NCBI RefSeq assembly: GCF_007655135.1
Contig: NC_045134.1
Coordinates: 22,096,568-22,160,567, forward strand
Length of the DNA stretch: 64,000 nucleotides
Origin: Punica granatum
Lineage: Eukaryota > Streptophyta > Magnoliopsida > Myrtales > Lythraceae
Direction: 5' to 3'
Shown: positions 11,900 to 26,122 of the stretch, one piece after another
Numbering within the stretch: the first letter of the stretch is position 1
Layout of the letters: every line of letters begins with the position of its first letter
Position numbers and translations under genes: made by a program
The notes under the pieces: model-generated
The model's input: only the letters and a program-made list of their open reading frames with translations
Told to the model about the DNA's origin: nothing
Database searches by the model: none

Positions 11900-14800
11900 T
11901 TAGTAAGGCTGATGCCTGTTTTTCTTGTGATGAGCTCTTGGCGATCTCGAAACGAGTGAACTGGATGTCCAAGACCGGTCGATACCAGAAGAAAGATCCT
12001 GCGAGAACCAACAACACAACCGACCATCCTCCCCACCAGTCCAACCAAATGTACCTCGCCTTCGGGCGGATGCCGTCCCTGGCAAGCCCAACAAAGGCAA
12101 CACGCTTCTCACAATGCCAGTGTGTCCCCCTTGAAGAACAGCTTCTGCGGGTCCGATGCCAGGCTCCCCATAATAGTTCACCGGGAAGAAACCTAAGGTG
12201 CCGGCATTAGTTGCACCAATGACCCACAGACCTTCGCCATCTTCAGCATGGTGACAATCTACAAAATAATCAACCTGCACAGGACATGAAAAATTCAGTT
12301 TTTTGTTCAGAGAAGAGAATGCAGAATAGAGCAATTCTTTGACTACGTTTGCAGAAAAGATTGTTGTGATCAAGTGCAAACTACAAAACCGGTGCTTCTG
12401 AACAAAGAAAGAGGAAGAAAAGTCTTCCTTTTTCATGCCGGGCACTGGAAGCATTTAATCACAGAGATCATTGTATTCATGGTTTCTCCCAAGTATCCAT
12501 ATATTGGATATATTCCTTGCTTAAAGAAGAAAACGACTGTTTGAACTTAAATTTATAACCTCGTGAAATATCTTGTTAAAGAAGATAGACTAACCTGACC
12601 CATGGCCCAGCTTTTTGATGCCAATGATCGAGCATCTTCGAAATTAGCTACATTTAGTCCACTCTTCCAGTCCCAGACACTAGAATGTTAAATTTGATTA
12701 ATCTATCAACTAAAACTACAGTTAGAACAAGAATAAGATAGACACAATCTCAACCAGACTCACTACCCAACAGTCAGTAGATTTAAAACAATTGTTGCTT
12801 TATTATAACAAAAGAATCTGTTAAGTTTGCTTAAGACGGATTATGATTTATGATCTAACCAAGGAACCAAATATTGATAGTATAACAAAGAAATTGGTTA
12901 TAGTTATTGCAAGTAAGAACAAGATACCTTAGGGTTTCAATATGAGTCAAGCACCAGAGCCTCTCATAATTTTGCCCAAACATCGCAATCTTCGCAATTG
13001 AAGTTCCCACATTTATCACCTACATAATTTCTCAAGCCATAGAAATTATTACACTGCACGGAAATATCTCTGAACATTTCTTTTTCATGTAACTTTTCAT
13101 AACTAAAAGTTAAGAAGAAAAAATAATTTATAAGAGATGAAAGCCTATGTCAATCTTCTGAACAGAAATGACATCAGTTATGATAGAAAAGGAAAAATAT
13201 ATCACACAGTTTTGTTATGTGGACAGTTCACATTGAAGTTGCAGAACTGCATATATCAGAGTGAAAAAAACCAAAATTCATATCTTAAAATGGAAAATTT
13301 AGCCGGTCAAAAAAGGTTAGCCTATTATCATCCTAATATATAGAGGCCATATTTTGTCATCAGTTGTACTAAGATCATTATACAACTTGCATTTCTCTCA
13401 GATAGTCACTGATTAACAAGTCACCCTCAACATATCTAAAATACAAAAAACACCCTTAATAGTAAGGTTCAGTAGACTAAGTTTGAATTAATTTATGCCC
13501 AATACCGGCAGGACTTACCGATTCCATATGATCATCATCATCAATGTCACCAGCAGTATCAAAAACACACATCAACCCATCTTCTGAAGCAGAAATTAGT
13601 GTATTTGGGTGGTCAGGGACAAAGTGAACCTGTCAAGGGTGAGATCCAAAGCAAATCGTGCTTAAAGTAGCTAATTGAAAGGAAACAATAACCTACTATG
13701 CACAGACCAAGTTATCTAATGCAAAGAATCAACTGGATATGACTCTTCCCATTTTTATGAATTCATCCAAAATATATCACAACACACCTGAGTGACATCA
13801 TCAATATGAGATTCTTCCAAGCATGCCACTTGCTTCTTATTCCTCCAATCCCAAAAGAGAATCTGGGTACAGCCAAAACTGCATATATGTAATCTCCGAA
13901 TTGCCCAGTGCACAAATAATTACACTAATACTGGAATTACTAAAAGAACCTAAGGGAAATTTTGGAAAGGAAATATGAGCAGTAACCCTCGCGAACTACA
14001 AGGACATACAGCAAGTATAAATTGCAGATAACCTTCCTAAACAGTGCAGCTTCCGCGAAATTTCTGTAAATTTCAAGCTGTAAAACCTTGAGATCCATCA
14101 TCTAAACTGTTAGCCCAAACAAAAGGCCCAACTAAAGAAATCAAACCTGAGATTTACATCCAGCCGAAAGAAGAACACTATTTGACCCACCAAAAGAAAA
14201 GCTGAAGATCTCTTGCGAAGGACCTGCACTTATACATGACACCTGCAACATTTGACAATCTTATATAAATCAAATATCCAAACACCACATTTTCCTCTCT
14301 TGAGCTTCAACAATAGAAGGGACAGGGTCATATTGGAAGCACTAATCATGCAACGCAATGCCTCATCAAAGCATGAGCCCACATCAGGGTCCAATAACCA
14401 GATATTTAATGGCATTGAATTAAACTACTAACATGGCATGAAACTATCAAGGTTCCCAAACCAAAAGAAGAAAAAGTACAGCAATTTTGCCCCCTCAAAA
14501 CTTTTACTTCTGAGTAAATCAGAACACACCCGACTATGATATTCGCATTTCATCTATCAAATATACCATTGAAGACCTTTGCAAGTTCAAAGTATCACGT
14601 ACGTGATTTGTTTCATGTTATTTCGTTTTCTGCAAGTTATACAGAGATGCTGAAAATACGTGATAATCAAATTCGTTGGACGAAAATTCCGGGCCTAAGT
14701 TGGCAATAGCCATGGAAATTGCAGAAAAATTACAAATTCATAACAGACCTCCTTGAAAGTTCGGGTGTCCCAAGCTCTAACTGTCCCATCAGAGGAGCAA

Positions 14801-15208
14801 GAGTGCAGCACGTGCGGGCTCGACGGGCCTGAGAACGAGATCCGGTTAATGGTCGAGGTGTGGCCTCTACACTCTCCGCCGAACTGCCCCGTCTCCGGCG
14901 AGTACAGCTTCACCGCATTGGTCGACAGCGACACCCCCATCAAAGTCCAATCAAACCTATCATACCAACGAAGCAAACCCCAAAATTCGATCATGGAGGA
15001 TCAAAGTCAGCTCCACAAACGAGCTTCCGTAGCAGGAATGCGACAGTAAATTTGCATACTTGGGGGCAATTTCGAAGACGTAGTCGTTGCCGAAGTTGGT
15101 CTGAATTGAGTTCCTGAGACTGAAGCGCTTGGACGATTTCTCGGGTTTGGGGAGTTGACTTCCTTCCACTTCCATGTCCATGTCCATGGCCGCTTCTTCC
15201 TGCTCCAT
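11900..15208 (-). CDS. WDR89: WD40 repeat protein, WDR89 homologue
   Basis: Eight exons on the minus strand: 15060-15208, 14749-14956, 14147-14242, 13788-13862, 13519-13629, 12928-13019, 12595-12679, 11900-12274. They join to 1191 nt, or 396 residues, with all intron phases agreeing. The ATG at 15208 opens MEQEEAAMDMDMEVEGSQ. WD40 blades are visible: GHTSTINRISF...VLHSCSSDGTVRAWD in exon 2, ILFWDWRNKKQVACL with a DDVTQVHFVP continuation in exons 4-5, TLISASEDGLMCVFD in exon 5, CLTHIETLSVWDWK in exons 6-7 and TGGEDGRLCCW near the C-terminus. The order and the C-terminal GGHTGIVRSVLP block fit the WDR89 family. The molecular role of plant WDR89 is poorly known; a scaffold role is inferred from the beta-propeller. 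A telobox lies about 50 bases upstream of the start. No truncation seen. Confidence 0.88.
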
Positions 15209-15258
15209 AGCCCAATCTCCAATGGCATTGATCGAACTGGTCCTAACGATTTGGGGGG

Positions 15259-15268
15259 TTTAGGGTTT
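15259..15268 (-). promoter_or_regulatory. Telobox upstream of the WDR89-like gene
   Basis: TTTAGGGTTT on the plus strand reads AAACCCTAAA in the gene's orientation, about 50-60 bases before the start codon. It is a telobox core typical of growth-related and ribosome-related plant promoters. Confidence 0.55.
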
Positions 15269-16670
15269 TAGAGCAGACATCACATACAGTGCGGCGCACG
15301 GTAGTCCCGTCTTCATAATTGCAAAAGTAGTCCTGAACTTTCGGTCTTTTCTATTGAAGCCTCTATACTTCAATTTTTTACGATGAGCCCCTCTTCTGCC
15401 ATTTGATCTAATCAAGTACTTTCGCAGTTTAGAAACATATTATTAGGCTAATGATAGGCTTATTTGAAATTCCCGTCAGGTTAATCGTCCTATTCAAGAT
15501 TTTTCTACACTAGATTAACGCTGAAGGTTCGTTGACCAAGAGTTTGTGGCATTGGTCGAGACTTGCACACCCTGTGCTCGATGGTAGATGACTCCATGTT
15601 GAAGTCATGACGGTTTCTTGTTGTGGTCGAGTTCATCGACTGATGGCAGCCACAAATGTATTCCTTGTCCTGTAATAGGAGAACTACCAGTAAAAGGACC
15701 GAAACACAAATAAAGAAGAACCTAAAATTAGACGAGTGTGGTCCTTGTAACTCGTGAAGGTTGTAGTTTGAGCACCTTTTCATATAACTGATTCTCATAA
15801 GTCAAACGCACATGTCAGCGATAAAGTGGCATCACTGCTTCATGAAAATACTTTCTCGGAGCATACACGAGCATAAGCATGGGTGGTGAGAGGCCCAAAT
15901 TCTGCTGTAAGTTTGTAACAGACCCCGATGGATTTATATATCCTGTAGAACTAATCGACATTGTAGTTCCAATCCTCGGAAATATGAAATCATTAGAAGT
16001 TCTGGGTGAATTGAGTTTGAGCATGTCATCATTTCCTCCCCTATAAAGTCTCCACTCTGGACTAGTAATGCCTGGTTATAATCGAGTACTAGATTTGCAG
16101 ATCCTACAGAATTATGAACTACTGGTTCATTCACAACTCAGATCCTGCTCTGGTGACACTAACATATATGAAGTGCTGCAGGAAACAGATTTTCCCGGTT
16201 CATTGGAAATCCATCGATAATGCCTTTTTCTTTTTCAAGTGCATTCTCTACCCTATCTGATATATGAAACAAAGAGATGCATATATGCATTATTTTACAT
16301 TCCATTTTGATGCCTGAATACTAATTCAACGCACATATCAATAAAGCTTTTCTGGACAGTTTGATTTGATTCGCAGAACAGCGTTAAAATGGCATTATAA
16401 TAATCACCAACTATGACAAACTTTGGAGCTTCTGTTCTCAACTATGGGAGCTTTCTACTTGCGAGAGTTGCTTTAGACTTCCTGAGGGATGGTACACATA
16501 AATGCTACTAACTTAAATCACTAACTGATACATGGTCACATAGAACACCTCGATCACGAGCATGTTCTGTATTCATCAGGTATATAAGCTAATTTGACAA
16601 ATTCCAATGGATCTTGTCAGCAGCAATAGCAAGACATGTATGCATAAAGCAGCAGAGAATCAGTGGCATG
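15269..16670. other. Intergenic region with possible coding remnant
   Basis: This holds the WDR89 promoter on the left and the ABCC 3' UTR on the right. Between 15815 and 16140 the minus strand has two overlapping open stretches with protein-like composition (for example LGLSPPMLMLVYAPRKYF, and a Ser/Val/Asn-rich stretch). This could be a frameshifted relic of some gene. No family was recognised and no intact gene is claimed. Confidence 0.35.
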
Positions 16671-19600
16671 TTATATTCCTGACGAGCGGTTTGCGTACTC
16701 CTGGACTAATGCCCCGAAGAGGGATCTCCTCTCTAGCAATGCAGATGGCCTGTCGAATTCTCTCGCATTTCCTGTTTGAGTGGACAAACCAGGATGAAGC
16801 ATGTCAATAAAATCCTCAACAAGCGGAGAATATTTTGAGGATTGATTCTGCAGGGCAAGTCATTGATATTTCTTCCCATATCATCTACGACAAAATGGAG
16901 TAATTGTTTCTCCACTCTATCGTGGAAATTTTTGTTTTCGGGTTCCAATAACATTATATTGGGACATGTTTTCAGTGTGCAGGACAACGTGAAAATGGAT
17001 TACTTTTCAGACAGAAAGAGTGCAGGTAAAAGGAAGCCAGCTCTTACCCGCATCGATGACGAGGACTCGGTCACAGTCCATGACAGTGGGGATTCTGTGG
17101 GCGATGCTGATGATTGTGCACGAAGCAAAGTCCTCTCGTATGATCCGTTGGATCACAGCATCAGTCTGGGAATCAACGGATGCTGTCGCTTCATCCAGAA
17201 ACAAGAGCCGGCTCCGCTTTAGCATTACCCTCCCTAAGCACAGGAGCTGCCTTTGCCCAACACTCCAATTGTCTCCGTTATCGACCACTGTCAGTTGAAG
17301 TTTACATATTTTGTGAATTTAAGATACTGAAGAAATACACTAATAAAGTGAAACATGACAATCTAGAATACTTCTTCGAGACGAACATTAAAATCTCAAA
17401 TATTTTCAAAAGGTTTTCCTTCATGAGTAGCAATACCTGAAGAATCTAATTTCTCAGGTTTAGAAGCCACCACATCCTTAAGTTGGCATCGCTCGAGGCT
17501 CTGAAAAAAAATGAATCATAAGCCAAGGTTCTCCAACATGACGAGAATTAACGAGACGAACATTTTCAAAGTCTCTAAGGACAAAAGAAGTATCCTTTTA
17601 CCTTCCATATCTCTTCATCTGTGTACTGACCAATTGGGTCAACATTGCTTCTCACTGTCCCTTCAAACAGGACAGGTTCCTGGGGAATGATCCCAAAACG
17701 GGACCGAAGATCATGAAGCCCGAGCATGGTGATATCTATTCCATCTATGATAATTTTCCCTCCTGAAGGTTCTACAAGCCTAAAGAACACCTGAATCAAA
17801 GTCGACTTCCCACTTCCTGTTCGCCCAACAACTCCGATCTTTTCCCCCCCATGAATCCTGAGTGTGATGCCCTTGAGAACCAAAGGCGTGTTAGGACGAT
17901 ATCTAACCTGCCGGGAAGAAAACAAGAGAAAGAGAATGATAAGTGCAATAGTAATATAATCATGTCAGTGAAAGATGGAAGGACAATCTTAACTCTTAAT
18001 TCACCTGCAAGTCTTTGAGTTCCATGTTGCCTTGAGAAGGCCAGTTTGGAGGAGGAACAAGGTCTTTGATTTGCCATGCTGCTTCGGATGGAATGTTTGT
18101 GAATTGCTTTATCCTCTCCACCGAGACCATCCGGTTTTCCACAAAGCAACTCATGTAGATGGCCCAGAACAGCACAGCATTGAGGGACAACCCGTACGAG
18201 AGAGACAGACCGACATTCTCTGCATGCCAAGAGAGAGATCAGACACGTACCTAACATCTTCACTGGCAGGTTTCAAATCAAGACATTAACTAGTAAAACT
18301 GCATATGTACTTCGAGTTGATATCTGTTGTCGGGAATTTCTTATCTCTAAACTTGTTTATTTTCTATGTCGTTTTCTGTAATCCTTAATACACGCTGAGC
18401 CGAAAAGCGAGAAGGTTGTGAAATTCTACCTGGCTTTATAATGCTGCTTGGCAACAAGATCATGAAAAAGGCAGAGACGCAGAGAATGAAGCTCCCAATT
18501 AGTTCCAGACGGAAACCCAACCACTCGTTGGACCCGTTGTTGTGGAAGTCCATCCGTAGATTCCCGTTTACGCGGGCCACATTCTCTTGAAGGAACCTGC
18601 CTTGCTTCTGGAAGGAGCGGATTGTCATGACTCCAGCAATGCTTTCCGAGAAGTGATGGATCACTGGCGCTTTTGTGATTGAGTCAAGGCGGGTCAGTTC
18701 ACGAGACGAAGAAAGATAGTATCCCTGAAAGAAGAAGGAAGAGTGTGTTTTCTCCTTTTCTTTGTAACAGTCTCCAATACATTCGGTCCTTTGAATTTAT
18801 ATAAAATTAATGTATCAAAATAACAAGACTGAAATTAGAGATTGTACCCGATACCAAAAGTTGAGCCAACCAAGGGGAATTATCAAGAACACAGTTGGCC
18901 AAGCATATTGGCACGTGATGATGAAAATGCTGAGGACAGTAATATACATAGCAACAGCCATCCCCATTAGGAATGGAATGAAAACATCGATGTTCGTCTG
19001 ATCAGTTGATGCCTGACAAATAAAAAACAGAAAGCAAATTTTTTTCAGTCTGCAAGCCACCTCAAATAACTGAACTGAAAATGAAGGAATGATGCAGCTC
19101 GAATTCTTACCCGGCTTAGAATCCTTCCTGAAGGGGTGGTGTCGAAGAAAGACATGGGAGCATGAAGGATGCTGTGGAGGATCTGCCTGAAGAATATCTG
19201 TGCTGTCTTGAGGCCCAAGATAGTGACCGAGAATGCCCGCATAAAAATTATCAAGCATGAGACCATGGCGATTATTGCATACACACTAATGAACAGCGAG
19301 GAATCAAACGATGCAGCTCGATCGGCAGCTGTCTCGTAGGCAAGCCAATAGTCGCCCGCCATTAAAGAGCCTTGCCATAACAGAGATAGTAATAGAACCA
19401 AGACTACACCCCACCACCCGAATGCTTCGGTGCAATATAACCTGTAAACATGAAGGCTGACTTTTCCAGTCTCTCTTTCCTCATCCTTGATGAGCTTCGA
19501 GCTTCCCATCTCAGAGTTTTTTGAGTCCGAGGACTTGCTCTCACCATTAGGTTCCTGTTCATTTTCCAGAGGCCGCTGTGGTCTTGGTGACGGGGAGTTG

Positions 19601-22600
19601 TCACTGCTTATGTTTTTTCCTGCTTCAACGAGTTCCATGGATGTTTCATGGGCATCCACGAGAGCCCTGAAGTCCATCCCAATGTCTTGTAGTTCATCAT
19701 ATTTCCCGGATTGCACAATCTTCCCATCTCGCATTACCTAACATTAAGAAACAGTCAATTACTAGGCATTCGTAAAAATGGAAGAAAAGGAATCGAGATT
19801 CATTTTTTACACAACAAAGCAAAAGGTATCTTTTACATTCCGTCTATTCAAGACAAGAAAACATGCTGCAGCCTTGCTTGTAAACGACCCAAAAACTGTT
19901 TTTCCCTCCAATCTTCATCAAGAAAATTCTCTGGGATCAAGCTGACATATATAGAAAGGATAACGGCACTCACTAGTATGAGATCGACGTTGTGCAAGAA
20001 ATCGACTTGGTGGGTGACAAGTAAAATGGTCTTGTTCTTCAGAGCTCCTCTCACACATTCCTGCACAATACAAAGAGTAAAAACATCAAGAGGTATGGAG
20101 AAATTTATGCAGCATCTCTTCATGTCACTGAAAAAAATTATCTAAGAGTTACCATCGAAATGAACCCATATTTTCTTATTTTTGGAATAAAATTTTAGGA
20201 GCTATCAGATTCCGTTGTCTTTTAGTTCAAATTGCCGGAGCTAATTTGTTGACAGCACAAGTGCTCCGTTATGGTATTTCTGAGCAAAGGTTTACCCTAT
20301 ATCACCTTATAAATCTCGGAACCTGTATGAGCGTCCACAGCACTAAAAACATCATCAAGAAAATAAGTATCAGAGTCCTGATAGACTGCTCGGGCGAGCT
20401 GGATCCTCTGTTTCTGGCCTCCACTGAGGTTGATGCCGCGCTCACCAATCTCTGTCTGATCTCCAAACTCCATCATCTCGAGATCTTTGTCTAGGCAGCA
20501 GACCCGTACAACTTCCCTGTATTTCTCCCCAATCATCGGCAAGCCAAACAGGATGTTGTCCTGAATCGTCCCATTCTGAATCCATGAAGTTTGAGCCACA
20601 TAGGCCGTGGTCCCACAAACCCGAACCTGCTAAGGAATAGTTAGGTACTAGCATCCAGATCAGCCCTATATCCCCGTAAATGTGCATTTCACAGAATACT
20701 TGCTTTAAAGTGCAAATGTTTAAGTTCTAGTGCACTGAGAACGGTGTAACATTTGAAAACTCGCATTCATCCAGATATTCACTTATCAGAATGCAGATAG
20801 GTACTCCTTGAGGAGTGCCTCGTTAGCTTTAGTGTTAATCAACAATATACCTTTCCCGAGGTCTTGTGCATCTCCCCGAGAATCGAGGTAAGGAGAGAGG
20901 ACTTTCCCGATCCAACAGTACCAACAATAGCAGTCAGCTGGCCTTTCTTGATCTCCAAGTTAATGTCCTTGAGAACAGGATCTCCATCCTCGTCGTCCCA
21001 CCTAAATGCTCCGTCCTTAACTTCCACAGCAAACCCTCCATCGCAACCATGCACTCTCTCCACCGAATCCTCCGCCAGTTCCCTACTCTTCATAAAGTGA
21101 TCAAGCCTCCCAAGGGAGATCATTGCCTGGGACAATGAAATCATCGACTGGGGGAAAGTCCTGATGGGCTCCTGCAAGATCTTGAAGATCGTTGTGGTCG
21201 TAAACACCGTCCCTGCATCAAGTGGGACCCCCAACCATATTGCCACCGCGAAAGTGAGGGTCGAGATCAATAGTGGAGTGCTCCACATCACGATGATGTT
21301 ACCCGAGATCGAGTACAGGAACTTGCTGAGCCAGCTAAATTCTGAATCTCTGAAACTCAGGATCCTCTTGTTGAAATGCTCCTCCCAGGCTTGGAATTTG
21401 ATCACCCTCATGTAGTTGAGCATCTCATTTGTGGCCTTCATCCTAGAGTCTCGGTTCATCATCACGTTGCGCTGGAACCGGTTGTTCCTCTTGGTCCCAA
21501 ACACCACAAACACAAGAACCCCGATGATCCCAACCACCGCTGCAAAAACCGCTCCACCAAGGTAGTTGTAGAGGAGAACTAGAGCAACACCCACCTGCAG
21601 CGGCATTAGCCAAATCGCGTGGAGCTGGAGCATCATATCTGAGAGCTGCTGGGCATCAACAGCCATATAATTCACAATCTGCCCAACCCCATGGGCTTGT
21701 CGAGCAGAACAGGACAGCCTTAACCCCTTTTTGTAAAGCGAAGTAATCAGAGTCGACCTTATGAGCATCCCGAGCTTCTGGGAATTGAAGTTGAACTGGT
21801 GGGTTGTCAGAACTTCCACGAACTTTGCAACAAGGAGGATCAAGACGAGGTAATAACCCTCATAAGGCGAGCTCCCTTTGCCTGCCGTGAAGTCCACAAA
21901 GCCCTGGATGAGGACCGGTCCCACGTACATAACACACAGCCGCACAATTGCAAGGAATGCGGTGAAGGAGATCTCTCTCCAGAAGCACCGAACGAGAGTG
22001 GTCTGGACAGGGTGGGCCGATCCCTCCTCAGGCTTTGGCCAGTTCAACTCGAAAAGCTCCGACATCCTCTCGGCACGGTGCTCAGGGGAAAGGGATGGAA
22101 TTTCTTCGATCTTGAGGGGGGACTTGTAGCCCTTGCTGAGCAGAGGATTCATCCACAGCCAAAAGGCCTTGGAAAGCACCGAAGCCGAAGCGAAGGCAGT
22201 CACATTGGATTTCTCCAGAAGGGGTTCGTACTCTTCTCCGAACCCATTTTCAGATTCATCAACTGTCACGGAAATTCCGGTGGACCCTCTGATGGCAACA
22301 ATCAGAAGGACCAACGACAATGGAAGAGATGCTATCGAAACTATATCATCCAATATGAGATACTCGTTCCAGGCTTCTCCGAGTGTTGCCAATCTGATTA
22401 TCGCAGAAATCGTGAACAGGGCAATGACGACAGAATCTGCAACCCAGTAGGCCCGCAGAGAGAGCGGGTGGGTCTTTGCCTCAAACCGCTTCTCATGGAT
22501 GATTAGGACAGCGATCAGAGCCTGAGTCAGGGCTTGGACTAACCAGAAGAACGCGTTCACGAGCTTCCACGGATGCTCGACATTCCTGCTGAACGACCAA

Positions 22601-22998
22601 ATGCAGACAACTGTGTAGGAAAACGCCAATAGGACGCTTACGACCAAGGACAGCTTGAACCAAACTGAGGTTCTCGTCGTCCTTCTGGTGGGAGATGTTC
22701 CATGGCTCCTGATGAGGGGCTTGCTAATGTCGAAGCTCGGGCCGCCACTGGAGGTGAGTCTGGAGAAGAGCTTCTGAAGGGCGAAGACAAGGAGTGCCAG
22801 GATGAATAGGGTGTTGATGGAGGAGAGAAGAGCTCTCTGAGGACATGGAGAGAGGAAGATGAACTTGAGCCATTGGAGGATCAACGACGAAGACGAACCA
22901 TCATCGATCACGGAGGTCGAACATGACCGGGAGCTGACCCAAGCTGCAGAAGACATGTATGCGGGATCAAAGTGTTCTTGATTCTCTACTTGTCTCAT
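16671..22998 (-). CDS. Full-size ABC transporter, ABCC/MRP subfamily (ABCC4/ABCC14-like)
   Basis: Eleven exons on the minus strand: 20851-22998, 20306-20626, 19974-20060, 19111-19737, 18848-19012, 18430-18724, 18005-18219, 17602-17907, 17437-17500, 17048-17287, 16671-16771. They join in frame to about 1522 residues. An in-frame Met 14 codons later (22956, MSSAAWVSS) fits relatives better and gives 1508. Layout is TMD0-TMD1-NBD1-TMD2-NBD2. NBD1 has Walker A GTVGSGKS (about residues 693-700), signature LSGGQ (783-787) and LDD after Walker B. NBD2 has Walker A GRTGSGKS (about 1314-1321), signature WSVGQ (1417-1421) and [13 protein letters not shown]1 therefore lacks the catalytic Glu while NBD2 keeps it, the usual ABCC asymmetry. 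Known family role: vacuolar or plasma-membrane export of glutathione, folate or other organic-anion conjugates; the substrate here is unknown. No lesion seen. Exon 1 encodes nearly half the protein. Confidence 0.93.
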
Positions 22999-25900
22999 CA
23001 ATGTCCTTCTCTCCCTAAGGGCAAACCTGGTGGCATCAACAGAGGATGATTAGCAGACACGAACATTATCCGCGTAAAACCGAAAACAACAATCCAAAAA
23101 ACACATCCTATCCTAGGAGTGCAGTTTGACGCTCCTCACTATCCAGCACTATCAAGAGCAAGAAACCAGAAGGACAGTTCTCTACTAACCAAATGAAAGC
23201 TGCAAAATCCGACCAGTCTACCGGTTGTCAATAAAGAGATCATCGAATGATGGGCATTTATAGGAAAAACTTCGGACTAAAGGAAGATCACGAGAAAGTG
23301 CAGGGTATGGCTTATAAGTCAATGAAATGCTTTGACTTCACTGGCCATGGTGGCGGGACATTCTCTGTATGATTTGGCTCTAACTCCGCAGTGGCAAACA
23401 AAGATTCAGCAAGTGGAATATCATTATCAGCAAATATAAGTTATTATATATATTCATATTTTTCTTATCAAATGGTCATTTCATGTAGACTATACTGTGG
23501 CTTATACGCTTTTGGTCCCCTATAAAATATGTGATAGAAGTTGCAAAGAAATGTAGAAAAAATATTTAATAATAAAATCCACAGAGACTTTGCTTGCGAG
23601 AATGAAAAGATCTACATGTATTCCCCTGCAAGTAATCAATAACTCTGAAAAAAAAAAGGGGAGAAATTTTCGATTTTATGGGAAGTTTATGCGCCCAGTA
23701 GAGGGATAAAGAGAAACTAATAAATAGTTACAAAAAGTTTTAATGACGAGATCTTGCTTAAAATTTCTTGATTTCAGACAAAAACATAGATTATTGCTAT
23801 GAACTTTCTTTCTGGAAAATGAAATCTTTTACCATTATCGCATTAACGTTCTTTTTGGAATGGCTGCATGTTTAAGATGCAAAGATGAATCATCGATGAG
23901 ATGGAGAATAAGAATAATATATGGTCAGATCACGATTTAAGTATTGGCAGGCTTTCTTTCATTTCAGCAGGGAAAGAAATCTGGCAGACCCAAATCCCTT
24001 GGAAAATTATCCGCGAACCCTTTCCGTCTAACGGATGCTTTCAGATCCCATTTTTTTCGTGGCGTACATTCCGCCATAAAATGTTAATCCAACAGTTTAA
24101 AGATTTTAAAATGTAGGAATTTTTTTTTTTGTTAAATGACCCACGAATCTCTCATATTTTTTGTGAAGAACTCTGTGAAAACAATTATGAGAAAAGGAGG
24201 AAAAAGAGAGAGCGGGGAAGAGAAGGTGACGAGGGGCTGAGACAAGCAGGGGAAATTTAGGATAAGGAAGCTGGAAAACAGCAGCAAAGAAAGGGGCCGC
24301 CATGTCGAAATAGAAGTCATCATGAGTGAAGGACCTGAGGATACGTCGAAGTGAAGATTTGATGACACCGTGTTGTCGCTAACAGGTAGTCCGATCAACT
24401 AGTCAGAGAAAGATGTATGACACAGGCAGTATTGCTCATGATCCCCGAACATGTGAACCGGAGACATAAATACAACCGCACATGTGATGGCAAGTCATCC
24501 GGTCGATCGATCGCACCACTTGTACCAGCGGACACCAAGATGAGGTCATAACGATTTTCCCCGGCCGTTAATTCGAGTTCACAAACAAGGCAACTCAACC
24601 TGAAGGGGCTCAGATTACATATGTTGTTTCTTCAAAAACGACGGGAGAACATCGTAATTAGCCATCGGGACTGACTGGAAACTACCAGCTTAATCACGAA
24701 ATTGTAATATATGAGATTAAATTAATGGAAAAATGCTGTGAAAAGGCATTCGTCGTAATCTCAATCAGCCATTCTATGGTCTGCCTGTTGGAAAATTTGC
24801 ATTAAAATAACTCTTACAAGCGGACAAAAGAAAAATGAAACTAATCATCTTGATTAAGCCAGTGGGATTTAATCATCTTTTTTATTTTTAAATCAATTTT
24901 CGGTTAATGCCTGTTAAAAAGAGAGGCGAAGGACAACAAAGGATTAATTATGAAAAATTGACCCAAAATCTTTGTTTTTTGTTTTTTGTTTTTTTTTTCA
25001 TGTGTCCCATCTAGATCTAGTCATTAGGCCCAGAAACGCAATGAATTCAGGTTTAAATCTGGTCGGCTCACTAAATGTTCTCATAATCATAAATTTTCTC
25101 CATTTGTAACGCTTAAAATCGAAATTTTCCATTTATAAGACCCAAAATCAAAATTTTAGTTAAGAGAGCAAGCATCAAACCATCCGAATCAATTAACGTT
25201 AATAAACCTCATAATTTAAAATGTTTAAATCAACGTGGTTACGAGAGTCCAAATTCGGAGTTGAATGGTCACACAAAACAACGGCTAAAAGTAAAACTAC
25301 ACCAAAATGAGAACAGCTTTCCTTTGTAAATGAAAATAGAAAATTAAAAAATGAAAACATCACCATCACCATCATGTTTGATTCCCGGAAATAAGAAAAA
25401 TTCGGCATGAAAATGAGAACTGGGGAAAACATTTGAAGCACTTCCTAGGATTTTCCTGCGACTCTGAGTGAGATTTATTTTTCGAGCCAGGACATATCCG
25501 GAACGCGGCTTACTCTTTTGTTTTCGTATACTGGTCTTAATAATACAACACATATAAAATTATAGCTTTTATTAGAGCATATAAAACTTATTGTTAGTAT
25601 TGGCAATTGCAAAGACAGACAGACAATCAATGGGAAGCAGAGGAAAAGAAATGAGAAAGGACGCCGGAAACGGAAAATGGACTCTTTCTTGAGACATCGA
25701 AAAACCGTCTGCGGCTCGCAGTTTGCGGTCATCCTCGTTCGATTTGCTTAGTAAGCTCGTACCAGAAGAAAGAAAACTGATCATGAAATCAAAATGCTTC
25801 CCCTTGTGATGAACCGACATTAAAAACCGACTCAGAGGTTTGCCTGTGTTCGAGATGAAAGAAAGTGTGTTTCTGGGAAGCGAAAACCGAGTTCAATATA

Positions 25901-26070
25901 CATAGCACACAGCGCTGTGTGCACCACGGGACGCGATTATATTTGCATCAACCTATATATATAGATAGAGTTTCTCATAGCGCGTACCTCGATGTTCATC
26001 GACCCGTAAATTGATATTGACCGGATTGCTTTGTATCACATCTCCTTGCTCCTGTTCAGAGAGACTCAAC
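22999..26070. other. Intergenic region upstream of the ABCC gene
   Basis: The first few hundred bases should contain the ABCC leader and promoter (transcribed leftward). The rest is AT-rich with scattered short ORFs that lack recognisable domains. No gene, RNA gene or clear mobile element was identified. Confidence 0.5.
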
Positions 26071-26121
<51 letters not shown>

Positions 26122-26122
26122 C
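26071..26122. repeat. (GA)n/(GATA) microsatellite
   Basis: A GA dinucleotide tract of about 50 bases, interrupted by three 'gata' steps. Confidence 0.9.

Noticed and set aside
21799..22506. 235-residue ORF on the plus strand
   Set aside because: It lies opposite the large first exon of the ABCC gene, whose translation is strongly conserved. The plus-strand reading has no recognisable domain.
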